DNA of 64,000 bases, from the NCBI GenBank assembly GCA_025024175.1, contig QCXZ01000041.1:50587786-50651785 (forward strand). Direction: 5' to 3'. Of the stretch, positions 47,883 to 58,845 are shown piece after piece; the first letter of the stretch is position 1, and each line of letters starts with the position of its first letter. The position numbers were made by a program, and so were the translations under genes. The stretch is from Rhyzopertha dominica. Lineage: Eukaryota > Arthropoda > Insecta > Coleoptera > Bostrichidae. The notes below the pieces were generated by a model. It did no database searches, was not told the DNA's origin, and worked only from the letters and a program-made list of their open reading frames with translations.

Positions 47883-48245
47883 TAACTACCTTTTTTGTAA
47901 ATTTTTATTTTTTTATATTTTTTTCGTTTTAGTATGTGATTAGTAGTATAACTGCGAGTATTATTCGTTCTTATAAATTTACGGTGCAGTAAAATGTTTA
48001 GAAAATGTTAGCAAAAAAGAGTCACTCCGAATATATTTAATATATTCAAAAAATGAAAATGCCATCAGATATGAAATAAAAATTTCTCACAAAAAGTTAT
48101 TCAAAATTTTGTCATTTTCGAAATATTTCTAAAGAACCTATTTTGGTCCCTGCTCGTACGATTTTTTTTAATTTTAGGATTATATAGAAAATCGAATTTC
48201 TGATCAGAAAACACTTGTAATTTTTTGTTAAGTTAATAAACAGTT

Positions 48246-49164
48246 CCATCCTCTTCAACCATGAATGTGACGGCAAGAGTTGTTTCTCCGTGATATGCTC
48301 ATCTTCAGTGGTGGTCTTTGATGCAGCGACGAATTATAATCTTCAGCTGAGGCTGGTGGGTCCTCTGCGCTGCACGCTTCCAAATCCGATTTTGGGAGGC
48401 CCATCTGCTTCTCCTTAAAGGATGTGTTCAAAACAACGCTGCCGCACCTCTTGGATGGACAGTGCCACTGTTTTGACATTTCATAGACTTGGTTTCAGCA
48501 GTGCGACGTCTACGAGGAGGAGTGTAAGCTATAAAAAAAAAGCCAGGTCCACAGCCACAGAACAGCGAACAGATTGTTCCACAGCAGTCGTCACGATAAG
48601 GACGGTAGCATCATCGAGGGCTTGGATAGTCTGAGTCCCATTCTACTGAAGCTTTGAAGGAGATGACTTGAATGGACAAACGCATCTTTTTGTTTCGCGT
48701 GTATCGACATGTCAAATTTATGTCAGCCGACCTCCTTCGTTAGTTTGTTCACTTCCTAAGCACTCTGAGCAAGTTTTTGAAGGAATCGCTTAGGTCCTTG
48801 CTCGCGCACTCTTCCACACCTCTTTTTGGGCCATTTTTGGATCTGACAGTCGATGGGGCTATCCTTTGACTGAAGTATCATGTCATCAAATGACATGCAC
48901 AGCCAAAATCCGTCCTACTATGGAAAAAGTGAATGGCCGAAACAATTTGTTTGGTAACTAATGCAGCAAAATTCCACAAAGTTCGGTACGTCAAAGCGTT
49001 TTTAATAATCAGGCTTTGAGCGGCGTTTCAGGTATTTCTCGAGGCTAAGATGAGCCACTGACGAAAATTCAAGTGAGTTTGGATGTTGTGACGCGGCCTG
49101 TTCAGCGTCAAAAATTGGAGGCAGCCAGGGTAAATTCAAACCAAACGTAGAGCCTTGGACCGCC
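48246..49164. other. unassigned, coding-like composition upstream of the histone-like gene
   Basis: GC content is higher than in flanking repeats, with open frames of 70-75 codons on both strands at 48255-48634, but no recognised domain. The last ~150 bases are probably promoter and 5' UTR of the gene starting at 49165. No TATA box was identified with confidence. Confidence 0.3.
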
Positions 49165-50155
49165 ATGGTCAATCGAGGCAGGAGGGGCTCCCAGCCGAAG
49201 ATGCTACCCAAGGTGCTCAGGGTGATAGCCGACATGAAGGACATGCGCGGCACCGGCATACGCAACATCGTCAACGGGGTGTACGGCAGCCTGAGCAAGA
49301 ACAGCAGGAGCATTCGACCTAGCCACGTCACCATGCAGGTGAGGAAGGCCCTGCGTCACGGCATCACCAACGGCATAATAGTTCAGCAGGGGGGGAAGTA
49401 TCGTTTAGTGACGCACTACCGCCGAAGAGGGGACAAGGATTCGAAGCGCATTCCTGTGACGGAGATGGCCAGGAAACCCAAGAGGGGAAAGAGACGACAG
49501 GGAAAGCGGAAGAGGAGGAGGAGGAGAGAAAGTAGCACCCACAGCTCCGTCACGGACACGGATGTCACTCAGGTTCCTTCGACCTACACCGCATCGACGG
49601 CTTCAGATTACACCCATTCAACAGACTTGAGCGGAGGCAAGAAGACAAAAAACAAGAGGAAGTCGAAGAGCTTCCGCCGGTCCGCCAGCAAGAAGAAGAA
49701 GAAGAAGGAGGAGGACGAGAAAAAAGGTACTTAGTCGAAAATGTCGTGTCAGTTTGACAGCTCGGTTTGTTAGGCCCGAATCTGATATTGTGAATTGACA
49801 GGTTACTCGTTAAAACTGAGCAAACCACGCGGCTGGTCGACGGACCACGCAAGCCAGCGAAATTTGTACTAGGAGCCAGCAGGGTGACGTCCTCTCACTC
49901 GTCCGTGTAGCATCAAATTGTAATAAACGTTGTCTTTCCCCCGCCTGTTGTCCATGTTTTAATGGAGTAACTTGTCAGTATCCAGCATGTTGCTTTTAAC
50001 ACGACCAACTCGTTGTAGATGATGAGGTATGCGAAAGCGCCGAGTGCGACAATCCGGACTGTCTCTGCAACATAAAGACGGAGATGTCGGAGGAGCAGTC
50101 TGGACATCTCGAGCAGGACGACTACGATGGTCAGGGTCACAATGACGGATACTGA
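49165..50155 (+). CDS. linker-histone-like protein (H15 domain), two exons
   Basis: Starts at ATG in a strong context (gaccgccatgg). Residues about 12-80 look like the winged-helix globular domain of histone H1/H5: MLPKVLRVIADMKDMRGTGI, then RPSHVTMQVRKALRHGITNG and GGKYRLVTHY. A long basic tail rich in Lys, Arg and Ser follows (KRGKRRQGKRKRRRRRES). Unspliced, the frame ends at 49734. The codon at 49726 contains a GT donor, and an acceptor (gttgtag) ends at 50018. Joining 49165-49726 to 50019-50155 keeps frame and adds an acidic tail: DDEVCESAECDNPDCLCNIK to EQDDYDGQGHNDGY. A shorter alternative acceptor at 49801 adds a basic tail ending RNLY. The protein would bind DNA in the nucleus; a sperm-type H1 or protamine-like role is a guess. 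Composition and an intact frame mark it as a host gene. Confidence 0.75.
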
Positions 50156-50279
50156 ATAGTCCATGTCCTTGTAGATGTTTTATGTTTGTGCAAAATTGTC
50201 TTTTGATAAAGTGGTCCTCTAAATTGTTGTTTTATTGTGCTGGATTCACTCCTGACAAGTTACTCTTTAAATATACACA

Positions 50280-50285
50280 AATAAA
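50280..50285 (+). terminator. poly(A) signal AATAAA of the histone-like gene
   Basis: Canonical hexamer 125 bases after the stop in the long splice form. Another AATAAA at about 49921 lies inside the long intron and would serve the short form (stop at 49872) or an unspliced transcript. Confidence 0.55.
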
Positions 50286-50654
50286 GGCTCGAACAATTTA
50301 ATTCTATTTTATTAAGCTCACGCAATGAACTAATCGTAGCTATAACGAACTGTGTTAATATATCAAGACTCTTTCTTCCACTATACTGAGTAATTTATTA
50401 AACAGTCCAATCAAATTATTTAAAAAAGTTCAATAAAGAAAATAATTGCTAGATTTTCGAAAATTTTTACAATACAACATACTCAAACTTACGTATAAAC
50501 AAACATGCCTTGTGCTTTAACAATCTCTAATGTCTTTGACATGGTTGGAAAATCAGTACTATTAAGTTCTGGTAAGAAGCTAGAACTGCGTTGCATTTAT
50601 TGCCCACTAAAATTACTGTCTTAAAATAAAACTCGAAGGCAGTTGCGAATTCGG

Positions 50655-51600
50655 AACAAATATACAGGATGTTTCACGAATGATAATGACCCGGACGAAA
50701 TTAAAAATGCAGCCCAAAATACGTTGGGAATCCATGACGGCTATGCGCTATGGTTCCTGTCGCTGTATTTATTAAAAGTAAAAATGTATTCAAATGATGA
50801 AAAAACAGATGATTTTGATTTATGGTGAATGCAAGAAAAATGCTTACGCTGCTGCCTGTTTATACAGACAACGTTTTCCAAATAGAAGAGCTCCTGCCGA
50901 TACAATTTTCAAGAGACTTGAAATAACTTTAAGGACAAACTGGCCACCACTGAAAAAGTCAAGAGAAAGAACAGCAACAGGCCCTGACAATGAAATTAGA
51001 GTGTTAGAAATGATTGACGAAAATCCTCATATTAGTCAAGGGGTAGTCTCAAGAGCAACCGGTATTTGTCTGTCTTCAATACACCGAATAATTAAAGGCA
51101 ATCAGTTTCATCCGTATCACTTGAAATTGGTTCAGGCCTTAAAAGAGACATATTATCCTAAAAGACTGGCTTTTTGTAACTTTTTTCGGGAACACCAGAA
51201 TTTGAATGTGAGATTTTATGACAACATTTGTTTCTCAGATGAAACAAGATTTTCTAATAATGGTAGAGTTAACAAACATAAGATGCATTATTGTGCGCAA
51301 GAAAATCCACGTTGGATTCGAGGACATTTTCAAGCTATCTACTCGACGAGTGAATATTGGGGAATCAAATTGTTGGGCCTTATTTTTTTTCGCGATAGTT
51401 TAAACGGCAATACTTATCTAAATTTTTTAAGAAATATATTACCGGTACTTGTCTAAAATGTAAATTTACAAGTAAGACAAGATCTATGGTTCCAACAAGA
51501 TGGGCCACCTGCGCATTATCATAGAATAGTGCGAAATCATCTTGATTTGGTTTTGCCTAACCGAGGGATTGAAACGAATACTTATTTGTTAAACTATTTA
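50655..51600 (+). pseudogene. mariner-related transposase of the common insect HTH + DDE_3 type, 3'-truncated
   Basis: The frame 50794-51456 begins MILIYGECKKNAYAAACLYR and RFPNRRAPADTIFKRLE, the N-terminal helix-turn-helix domain abundant in insect transposons. It continues with NEIRVLEMIDENPHISQGVV, HRIIKGNQFHPYHLKLVQAL, the first catalytic Asp in ICFSDETRF, and GNTYLNFLRNILPVL. After a TAA at 51456 it continues with LWFQQDGPPAHYH (second Asp) and is lost near 51590, before the third acidic motif. The upstream sequence tacaggatgtttcacgaatg (about 50661) resembles the usual terminal repeat of this family. Confidence 0.78.
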
Positions 51601-51611
51601 GTATGTATTCT

Positions 51612-52100
51612 ATATATAATAATAATAATAATATATATTTATCCCACAGACACAAGTCCATAATAGGATACAATCAGCAAATCAAATATAATATCCCAAA
51701 TTGTACAAAACCAAATACACAAGCGCAGTTTAATATATATTTGAAAAAAAAGCACAAAATAATACAAACAAATACAATATCTATGTCTATGCAAGCCAGA
51801 AACAATGAGTAGGTTTATAATGTTATCCAACAAAGCTAGTGCAGCTATCATATATCATATATCAGTGCAATAATTTTTGCATTCGTCCTCTAAATACCTG
51901 CATCATCATCCATAATGAGCGTCTAATCTCATAAGTCGTTTGGTCCCAAAGACACCGATAGCTGGTATCAGAGCGTGGCGGCTGACACTTAATTTCATCT
52001 TAATATGCAATCGATTATGGAGCTCGGCCAACCTCACAGTTATTTCAATATCCGAACTACAGGAATTACAGCCTTTATGAATGTTTAAAATTCCATTAGG
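51612..52100 (-). pseudogene. possible non-LTR 3' end with TTA-type tail
   Basis: Minus-strand translation near 52030 gives LAELHNRLHIKMKLSVSRHA, resembling the C-terminal region of Jockey/R1-type ORF2. It is followed by an AT-rich UTR and a (TTA)n run at 51615-51640. The match is weak and short; it could be chance. Confidence 0.35.
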
Positions 52101-53190
52101 CGACAGGATTACTTTGTTTTTTTCGATAACGCCTCGTGAAATATTTATTTTCCATTAAGATGGAGTGGTGATGGGGTCAGCATGACATTGAAAAATTTAA
52201 CATCGAAAATTTGCAGGGGATAATTGGTTCTAGCAAACGTCAAATACGTGTACACCATCCAACGGAATATTGAGTCAAATACAAATTTGTAAGCAGGTGT
52301 ACAATTCTGTACCAACCTTTAGAAGCTTAAAGCGTAGAATCCGTGCTATAGCGCGTGGAAAATAATCTTTTTGTCCTGCTGTCATATTCTGTAACGTTCT
52401 CGGTGATAAATTCGTATTTGTACAGTGTCTGGCAAGTTATTGTGCCCAGAGGGCGCTTAGGAAGTATGTCAATAATACACTTCGAGGCTGCAGATTTTTC
52501 AGGAACAAGCAGAAAAGTTCTCATCGAAGTGTGAGATTGTTCAGATTCTCACTGGGCTGAATAAAATCCTTCGTCTCCCTTCTCTCTACCTTTCTAACAA
52601 GAAGCAAACACAGCTGTGAACATGCAAAAAACTTAAGATGACCTTCTGAATGTGACAATCCCAATAATACAAAATATTATTTTCGGTCAATTCTTTTTAC
52701 AGTCTTGATCTGAATCGCGTATATCTTCTCTATAGAAACAACAGGTTCGAACTAAACTTACATTTCCAGTAAAAATTTGCTTCAATAGATGTTATTGTTA
52801 CGATAACATTTGAGAGAAAATGTTGCGTGTTACGGTTATTGTTTCCTATATTTCACATATTGTGAACTCTTGTATTATTATGGTATATTTTCCTGAGCCA
52901 TAGAAGTTGACTCAAGTATTACCACGTATTTTATGACCTTCTCCCAATTAGTAAGTTGCCTATATTTTATAAACTTTCTAAGCTTGTTAGCTATAAGCAA
53001 CTGTAGAATTATTTTATATATAATATTATTAATATTCAGAGTATTCCACGGCGAGCTTTCAACACATCACCATTTTAAGTTATACACTTTTCAGCTCTTT
53101 TTAATAAGTTTAAATGTATAGCTCGCGAAATACTTCCGTGATCCAAAGTATTAAATGTCCCTCGTACTTTGTACATTGTCATTTTTAGTG
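52101..53190. other. unassigned spacer
   Basis: No gene or repeat was recognised. 52320-52540 has an open minus frame without recognisable motifs. Confidence 0.35.
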
Positions 53191-53194
53191 GTTA

Positions 53195-53340
53195 ATACTG
53201 TATACTTGGTCTTTTACATAACCCCAAATATAATAATCAAGGGGTGTTAAATCAGGAGATTGTGGTGGAAACTTATATCGACCACTGTGTGCAATCCAAC
53301 GATCAGCAAAAATTTCTCCAATAGTGCAAGTATTCTATTA
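53195..53340 (-). pseudogene. mariner-related transposase C-terminal fragment
   Basis: Minus-strand translation reads IGEIFADRWIAHSGRYKFPP, then QSPDLTPLDYYIWGYVKDQV. PDLTPLDYYIWG is the block holding the third catalytic acidic residue in mariner-related transposases of the type at 50.6-51.6 kb. Only this block remains. Confidence 0.65.
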
Positions 53341-53409
53341 ACTCGAAGAATCTTGAGTTTCATAAAGTAAAGTTATGGTTTGGTATAATTTGTGGAGCCC
53401 TTCTGTAAT

Positions 53410-53655
53410 GTGATAGGACTTTTTATTGGTTCTGGTTCCTAGATTAATTAATTGATGAAATTACTTATTTTGAAACGTTTCGAGCTGTCTTTTTTTGTCT
53501 TTTTCATTTTTTGTAATATTCAACTTGACATAGTGAAAATATGATATCAATTAAAAATTACATATTTTCACAATGTCAAATTGTATATAATAAAGTTTAA
53601 AAAAGACAAAAACAGGTCGAAACGTTTTAAAATAAAATAAAAAGCCCTAGCACAT
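53410..53655. repeat. fold-back (inverted) repeat
   Basis: Arms of about 78 bases at 53465-53543 and 53560-53636 are inverted copies at roughly 85% by eye, sharing gacattgtgaaaatatg-type sequence next to the loop and aaacgtttcga at the outside. A further outer match (gataggactttttatt against aataaaaagccctag) suggests termini near 53410 and 53655. It could be a small MITE. Confidence 0.65.
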
Positions 53656-54480
53656 AAAGTATAGTATTCCATTAAAAAAACCTAAAATTTGTACACCAAT
53701 GGAATAGGCATATTTCATCCACTGGTAACCAGAAATATCTTAGAAAGATGCCGACAATAATTGGACACAATCTTGCTCTTAGCCTTTTTTAGATATGCTT
53801 TGCAATAAAGGAACCATATCCGAGGGATTGTATGTGCTATACGCTGTATACTAACATGTTAAAAATTTGCACTATTAATGCTTTCTTATACAGCACGAGT
53901 AACGTATGATAGATTCAGTACATTAATTGAGAATACATAAAAAGAAATTGGGACATTTTGAGCATTTATTAAAAAAAAAATGATGCTGACTGACAACTGT
54001 CTTGGGGCGTTCGTCTGAAACCGCCAGATTGCTATACTGTGTTTCTCTGTAACCAAAAAGTAATAAGCTGGATTGATAATAATTTGTTGATTTCAAAATA
54101 ATTAATGTTGACCTCGCACTTTCTACGCAAATCCTCATTTTCTTTCGCTTTCACTCAAAATCGCGTTTACCCCAACGAGACGTGCGTCACCCCCCTGTAT
54201 CGCTGGGCCCGACTGGCTTAATTTTTTCCATCTCCCGGTGTAATTTCCCGGACGATTGTCTGGCAAATCGCGGGATAAGTGCTTTTCAATTCCGTACGAT
54301 AATTTGTCGTGGGATTAGTAGACGATTTGGTAATTTACCGCTCTGGTAGCGTGTATACCTTGAGGAAAAGATGAGCTTTTTTATAGGGCTCTGAATGGGG
54401 AGCTTACTGGATTGGACGCGGGTTGCCAGCTCTTACAGCTTTCGACGAGGCATAAACACAAAACATGATATTCTCTTGTA
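53656..54480. other. unassigned, probably unique sequence
   Basis: No coding signal. The segment 54130-54380 is more GC-rich than the rest. The mariner inserted at the TA at 54479. Confidence 0.35.
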
Positions 54481-55775
54481 CGAGGATAAATTGAAAAGTC
54501 TCCGGCCTAGCCTAGATAGGATGCAAATTTGGCAGATTTTATTATGGCATTATATTCTTTCATATTTTATCAGTCGTGCCTTGGAATATCAAAAACATCT
54601 GTCAAATAATAATTATTTGCCAGTTGTTTGAATTCGATGTAGTTTGGTGTTTGTGCGCAATGGAGCAAACTGAGATTCGTGCAGTGATCAAATATTTTTT
54701 TATTAAAGGGCTATCCTCAAAGGATATAAAATCTGAACTGGACAATACATTGGGCGACTCTTCTCCTTCTTACACGACAATTAAAACTTGGGTCGCGGAC
54801 TTTAAACGTGGTCGTAAAAGCACGGAAGATGCACCACGTTCAGGACGACCAAAAACCGCTACGTGCAAAGAAATTGTAGAAAAAGTCCATAAAATTGTCT
54901 TGAATGATCGCCGGTCAAAATTGGTAGAGATAGCAGAAGCTGTGGGCATTTCAACGGAGCGGGTACATTACATCCTAACTGAAGTGTTGGATATGAGAAA
55001 GTTATCTGCGCGATGGGTGCCGCGACTGCTCACACCAGAGCAAAAATTGATTAGAAAAATGATTTCTGAGGAGTGTTTGGCCCGCTTACAACACAATCCG
55101 GTGGATTTTTTACGAAGATTTATAACTGTAGATGAGACGTGGATTCACCATTATTCACCCGAAACCAAACAGCAGTCTAAACAATGGACTGCAAAGGGGG
55201 AACCCGTTCCGAAGAAAGCGAAAACAGTTCGGTCGGCCGGAAAAGTTATGGCGTCAGTATTTTGGGATGCTAAGGGTATTCTTTTCATAGATTATTTGGA
55301 AAAAGGAAAAACAATCAACGGCCCATATTATGCTTCCCTGCTGGACCAGCTGAAACAAAAAATCCAAGAAAAACGCCCGGGACTAGTCAAGAAAAAAATT
55401 TTGTTTCATCAAGATAACGCCCCCTGTCACAAGTCCGTTATTGCTATGGAAAAAATTAATGAATTGGGATTCGAATTGGTACCCCATGCGCCCTACTCGC
55501 CAGACTTGGCTCCCTCGGACTTCAGTCTATTTCCAAACTTGAAAAAATTTCACGCTGGAAAGAAATACGGATCAGACAGTGAAGTCATTGCTGCCACCAA
55601 TGCTTATTTTGACGAGCTCGACGAAAAGGATTATAGAGACGGCATAAAGGGACTTGAACATCGCTGGACCAAGTGCATTCAGCTCGAGGGAGATTATGTT
55701 GAAAAATAAAAAAAAAAGTTACTTGATTTGCTTTTGTTTTCTTAGCTAGGCCGGAGACTTTGCAATTTATCCTCG
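54481..55775 (+). mobile_element. complete mariner element
   Basis: Inverted termini CGAGGATAAATTG, then one mismatch, then AAAGTCTCCGGCCTAGC, at 54481-54511 and 55745-55775. TA is present on both sides (54479-54480 and 55776-55777). The 1,295-bp length is normal for mariner, and the transposase frame is uninterrupted. Confidence 0.93.
54660..55709 (+). CDS. mariner transposase, intact
   Basis: Starts at ATG 54660 (MEQTEIRAVIKYFFIKGLSS) and gives 349 residues, the usual mariner length. An upstream in-frame ATG at 54576 lies near the left terminus and would give an atypical extension. Two N-terminal helix-turn-helix units bind the termini (LSSKDIKSELDN; KLVEIAEAVGISTERVHYIL). The linker has the mariner motif WVPRLLTPEQK. 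The DD34D catalytic residues are in VDETWIHHYSPE, LFHQDNAPCHKS and YSPDLAPSDFSLFPNLKK. No stop, frameshift or missing catalytic residue is visible, and the termini match, so the element may be or recently was active. Subfamily cannot be fixed by eye. Confidence 0.93.
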   Translation: MEQTEIRAVIKYFFIKGLSSKDIKSELDNTLGDSSPSYTTIKTWVADFKRGRKSTEDAPRSGRPKTATCKEIVEKVHKIVLNDRRSKLVEIAEAVGISTERVHYILTEVLDMRKLSARWVPRLLTPEQKLIRKMISEECLARLQHNPVDFLRRFITVDETWIHHYSPETKQQSKQWTAKGEPVPKKAKTVRSAGKVMASVFWDAKGILFIDYLEKGKTINGPYYASLLDQLKQKIQEKRPGLVKKKILFHQDNAPCHKSVIAMEKINELGFELVPHAPYSPDLAPSDFSLFPNLKKFHAGKKYGSDSEVIAATNAYFDELDEKDYRDGIKGLEHRWTKCIQLEGDYVEK

Positions 55776-55777
55776 TA

Positions 55778-57550
55778 GATTTGGAAAGTTAAACCTGAAA
55801 TGGAGTCGGAAGATATTATATGTATTCGCATCAAAAGCGAAATTTATATAAAATGTAAGAATCGACAAACAACGAACTATTGAATATCAAGGTCAAGTAT
55901 ATGTTGTACATACAGATCTTCAGAATTGATCATTATATTCTCGTAACTATACTGGAACAGTATGGTTTTTCTCATTTATTATTTCGCTTGTTTAAATTAT
56001 AAATAGTATATAGGAAGATTGAACAGGGTGTTCGTTTCTAACTCACTTTCGCCCACATACGGAGTTCCTCAGGGATCCAGTCTAGGTTCACTCGTGTTTA
56101 TGTTGTTTTCTCAAAAATTTACCTGACTCATTAAGTTGTATAACATTAATGTTTGCGGATGATTTTAAACTATTTGAAATATTTGTTCTGCAAAATGAAA
56201 AAGCCAGTATGTCTAATAACAAAATTACTAATCTGAGTACAATATTTTTTTAACTGGGACTCTCTGTGTAGTATAATTTAAGAAATAACTTTAGACAATG
56301 GTTTTCCATTAAATTTATTAGAAACAATCCTCTTACTGTGTTCATATAAGCTGCAGCAGCGTGCGAAGTTCTTCTCCAAAAAACAAAATTTTCATCCTCT
56401 CATAATATGACTTAGGAAGTAAGTAAAATATCCGACAAAATCAGCTAAGAAATATAGTTTAAATTTATTTATTGGGCGTGTAACAACATCATTCCTTATA
56501 TCTACTGTCTAGCTCTTAGCAAGCTTCACGTTCAGTTCAGGCGACAGGTTCTTAAGGGCCGAAAGTTGTCCTGCTTTGGGATTGCCGTAAAAGCTTTGGC
56601 AACAGCGATATTAGGTATTAGCTGTCCTAGACGTTGCATTGTCTGAATCCACCAGGGGCTTACAGGATAAGGCTTGTCCTATGACGGATGCTGTATTAAC
56701 CACAGTGTTCCCTGCGGTCTGTTCTATTTGACTTTGTAGGCTTCATTATTGTGTGTTTGGTCAGCGTTGATGCGTTTGCGCAACATTGAGTTATGAGATA
56801 TTATGTCGTTAGTGCTGCTGTTGCAATTCATGTTCAGTCTTAAAACTAGGTAACCAATAATATTCAAACTGTTTCCATAAAATTAAGCAAGAGTTCCATA
56901 GACCTAGTTTTGGAAACTTAGGAATAAACGTTGAGACTATCTTTTTAGCACCATCTTTTAGCACATGGCATTAAAGAGAACAAAGTAGTGGTCATAAATT
57001 TATTATCTGATGTTGAAATGGGTCCTGCTGAAGAATTGAAAGTTTTTGGAGATGTGATGTGCTCGGGAGACGTTTCAAGTACCTAAAATTTTTGCCTCTC
57101 TGAAAATTTGTCCAAAGTTAATCGTTTCTGAGAAAAAAATCTTTTCGAAACCATTACCTATATCACTTGCTGGCGGAGATGGTGTTTCTGTTGTTACAAC
57201 TTGATTTTAACACATTTTCAAAACTTACGGACATATATTAATCTTTTTTCGATCTTTCTTGTTCTTATCACTTTTCTAGTTACCTATAGTTACTGTCGTT
57301 GTTGTTGTAATGATATTAAGTTTAGTTTTGTTGTTGTGTAGTTTTTAAATTTTCATAAATTGCGTATCTCCATTAATAACAAAGATATTGGCGAGAACCA
57401 AGAAGAAAATGTTCAGGAAAACTTGACATATTCAGTTGTAGCTGATGCAGTTTGGGAAATTGTAAATTTTGCGGAAAAAAGCACGAAAATTTGAGATTTA
57501 AACAACATATGAACGCAGGAAAACTCTCTAATAGTTGTAATTTAACGAGG
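55778..57550. other. mostly unassigned, with one RT scrap
   Basis: Apart from the RT fragment at 56061-56190 nothing was recognised. The sequence is AT-rich with short frames only. Confidence 0.35.
56061..56190 (+). pseudogene. non-LTR RT fragment (motifs B and C)
   Basis: Translation gives GVPQGSSLGSLVFMLFS, then after a frameshift LPDSLSCITLMFADDFKLFE. These are RT motif B (GVPQGS) and motif C (FADD) at the spacing usual for non-LTR elements. The rest is unreadable. Confidence 0.65.
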
Positions 57551-58845
57551 GGTGTGCCGCAGTGATCCATATTGGGTCCTTTGCTTTTTTCTGTTTATAC
57601 ATGCATGCTACCGCGAGCAGTTGAGAAGTGTAACATCCATATGTATGCTGATGATACACAAATATATTATTTTTTTGATAAAAATAATTTGAATATGGCT
57701 AGACTTCATATAAATTCTGATCTGCAGAAGGTTTGTAGCTTTGCAAATAAGCATGGATTGATATTAAACCCTGCTAAATCATCAATGATTACCTTTGGTG
57801 ACATAGATCTAAGTAACTTTGACATTATGGTGGAGAATGTGTTAATTCCGCCTTCCAATCGGGTTAAAAGCCTAGGTATTATTATTGATCGGGAGCTGAG
57901 ATTTACGGACCATGTGACTTTTTTACTTAAAAAGGCTTACAGTAAATTAAAAATATTATTTAATTATCGGCACATGTTTGATATAAAAACTAAAACTTTG
58001 TTGTGTGAGTCGCTGGTCCTTTCACATTTTAATTATTCTGATTATGTCTATGGGCCATGCGTGACGGTTGCGGATACTACGAGAATCCAGAAAGTGCAGA
58101 ATTCTTGTCTGCGGTATATACACGGCATTAGAAAATTTGAAAGAATTTCGTACACTTTGGCAATAACTGGATGGTTAAATATGTCGCGTCGTAGAAGATT
58201 ACATAGCACCGTGTTTTATTATCGTGTTGTTGTGTCTTGCAATCCACCTTATTTATACAATAAAATTACATTCAGAACGGACGTACATAATGTGAATATA
58301 CGGCGCAAGGATGCTCTTAGTATTCCGCGTCACAGTACTGCTCTCTTTCGGCGATCCTTCTCATTTAATGTTGTCCAGTGCATAAACAGTTTGTTCCGTT
58401 CACTTGTTGGTCTGTCCATTGCTAGTTTTCGTAGAATGCTACGAGAACACTTACTTAAAGAACAACTACAAATAGTCTAGGCTCCCCCGATTAGCAGCTG
58501 TCTCTCGACATATTATACTTTTGCAATAATCGTTCACTTTCTTTCGTTCTCTTTTATAACTAACTTGTTTATTTTTTTACATGTACGTGCGTTGATATGT
58601 AAAAGCTGATTTTTTTCATACTAGAGTGCTAATTATTATTGTGATAGTTTTTTGCATAATAAAGGTGTGAGTGGAAGATCAGTCATAGCGACTGAACCCG
58701 GACCTTTTGGGTACATTATTATTTTTATGTAGTTTTTCCCGAGCATTATTAAATTGTTATTGGATTTCATTAAGGCATTTTTCTGTTTTTAGGCTTTTTT
58801 TTTGTATACAAACCCAATAAACGGCTTATTATTATTATTATTATG
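57551..58845 (+). pseudogene. non-LTR retrotransposon, RT C-terminal half (CR1/Jockey group)
   Basis: Motif B reads GVPQ then TGA (57563) then SILGPLLFSVYTC, so the conserved Gly codon has become a stop. Motif C, MYADDTQIYYF, is at 57641. From 57572 the frame is open for 302 codons and ends ASFRRMLREHLLKEQ before TAG at 58480. The 3' UTR ends with aataaacggcttattattat near 58818, a microsatellite tail. Nothing upstream of motif B is clear. It is followed at once, in the same orientation, by another truncated element. Confidence 0.82.

Larger units (their letters stand above)
45662..48245 (+). mobile_element. MITE-like element, copy 4, split by a DNA transposon
   Basis: The left part (45662-45865) starts TTACTTCCACATTGTATCGCG and aligns with 23396 onwards. 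The right part (47883-48245) resumes with actacctttttt and gtatgtgattagtagtat and aligns with 23665-24050. The right terminus is missing after 48240. The break falls exactly at the transposon's TA target. Confidence 0.7.

Noticed and set aside
48255..48634. Opposed 70-75 residue ORFs upstream of the histone-like gene
   Set aside because: No recognisable domain, splice context or start context on either strand; left as unassigned.
49002..49334. 110-residue minus ORF
   Set aside because: Antisense shadow of the H15 domain exon.
49913..50164. 83-residue hydrophobic ORF on the minus strand that looks like a membrane protein
   Set aside because: It is antisense to the acidic final exon of the histone-like gene; acidic codons read in reverse give Val/Leu/Ile-rich frames.
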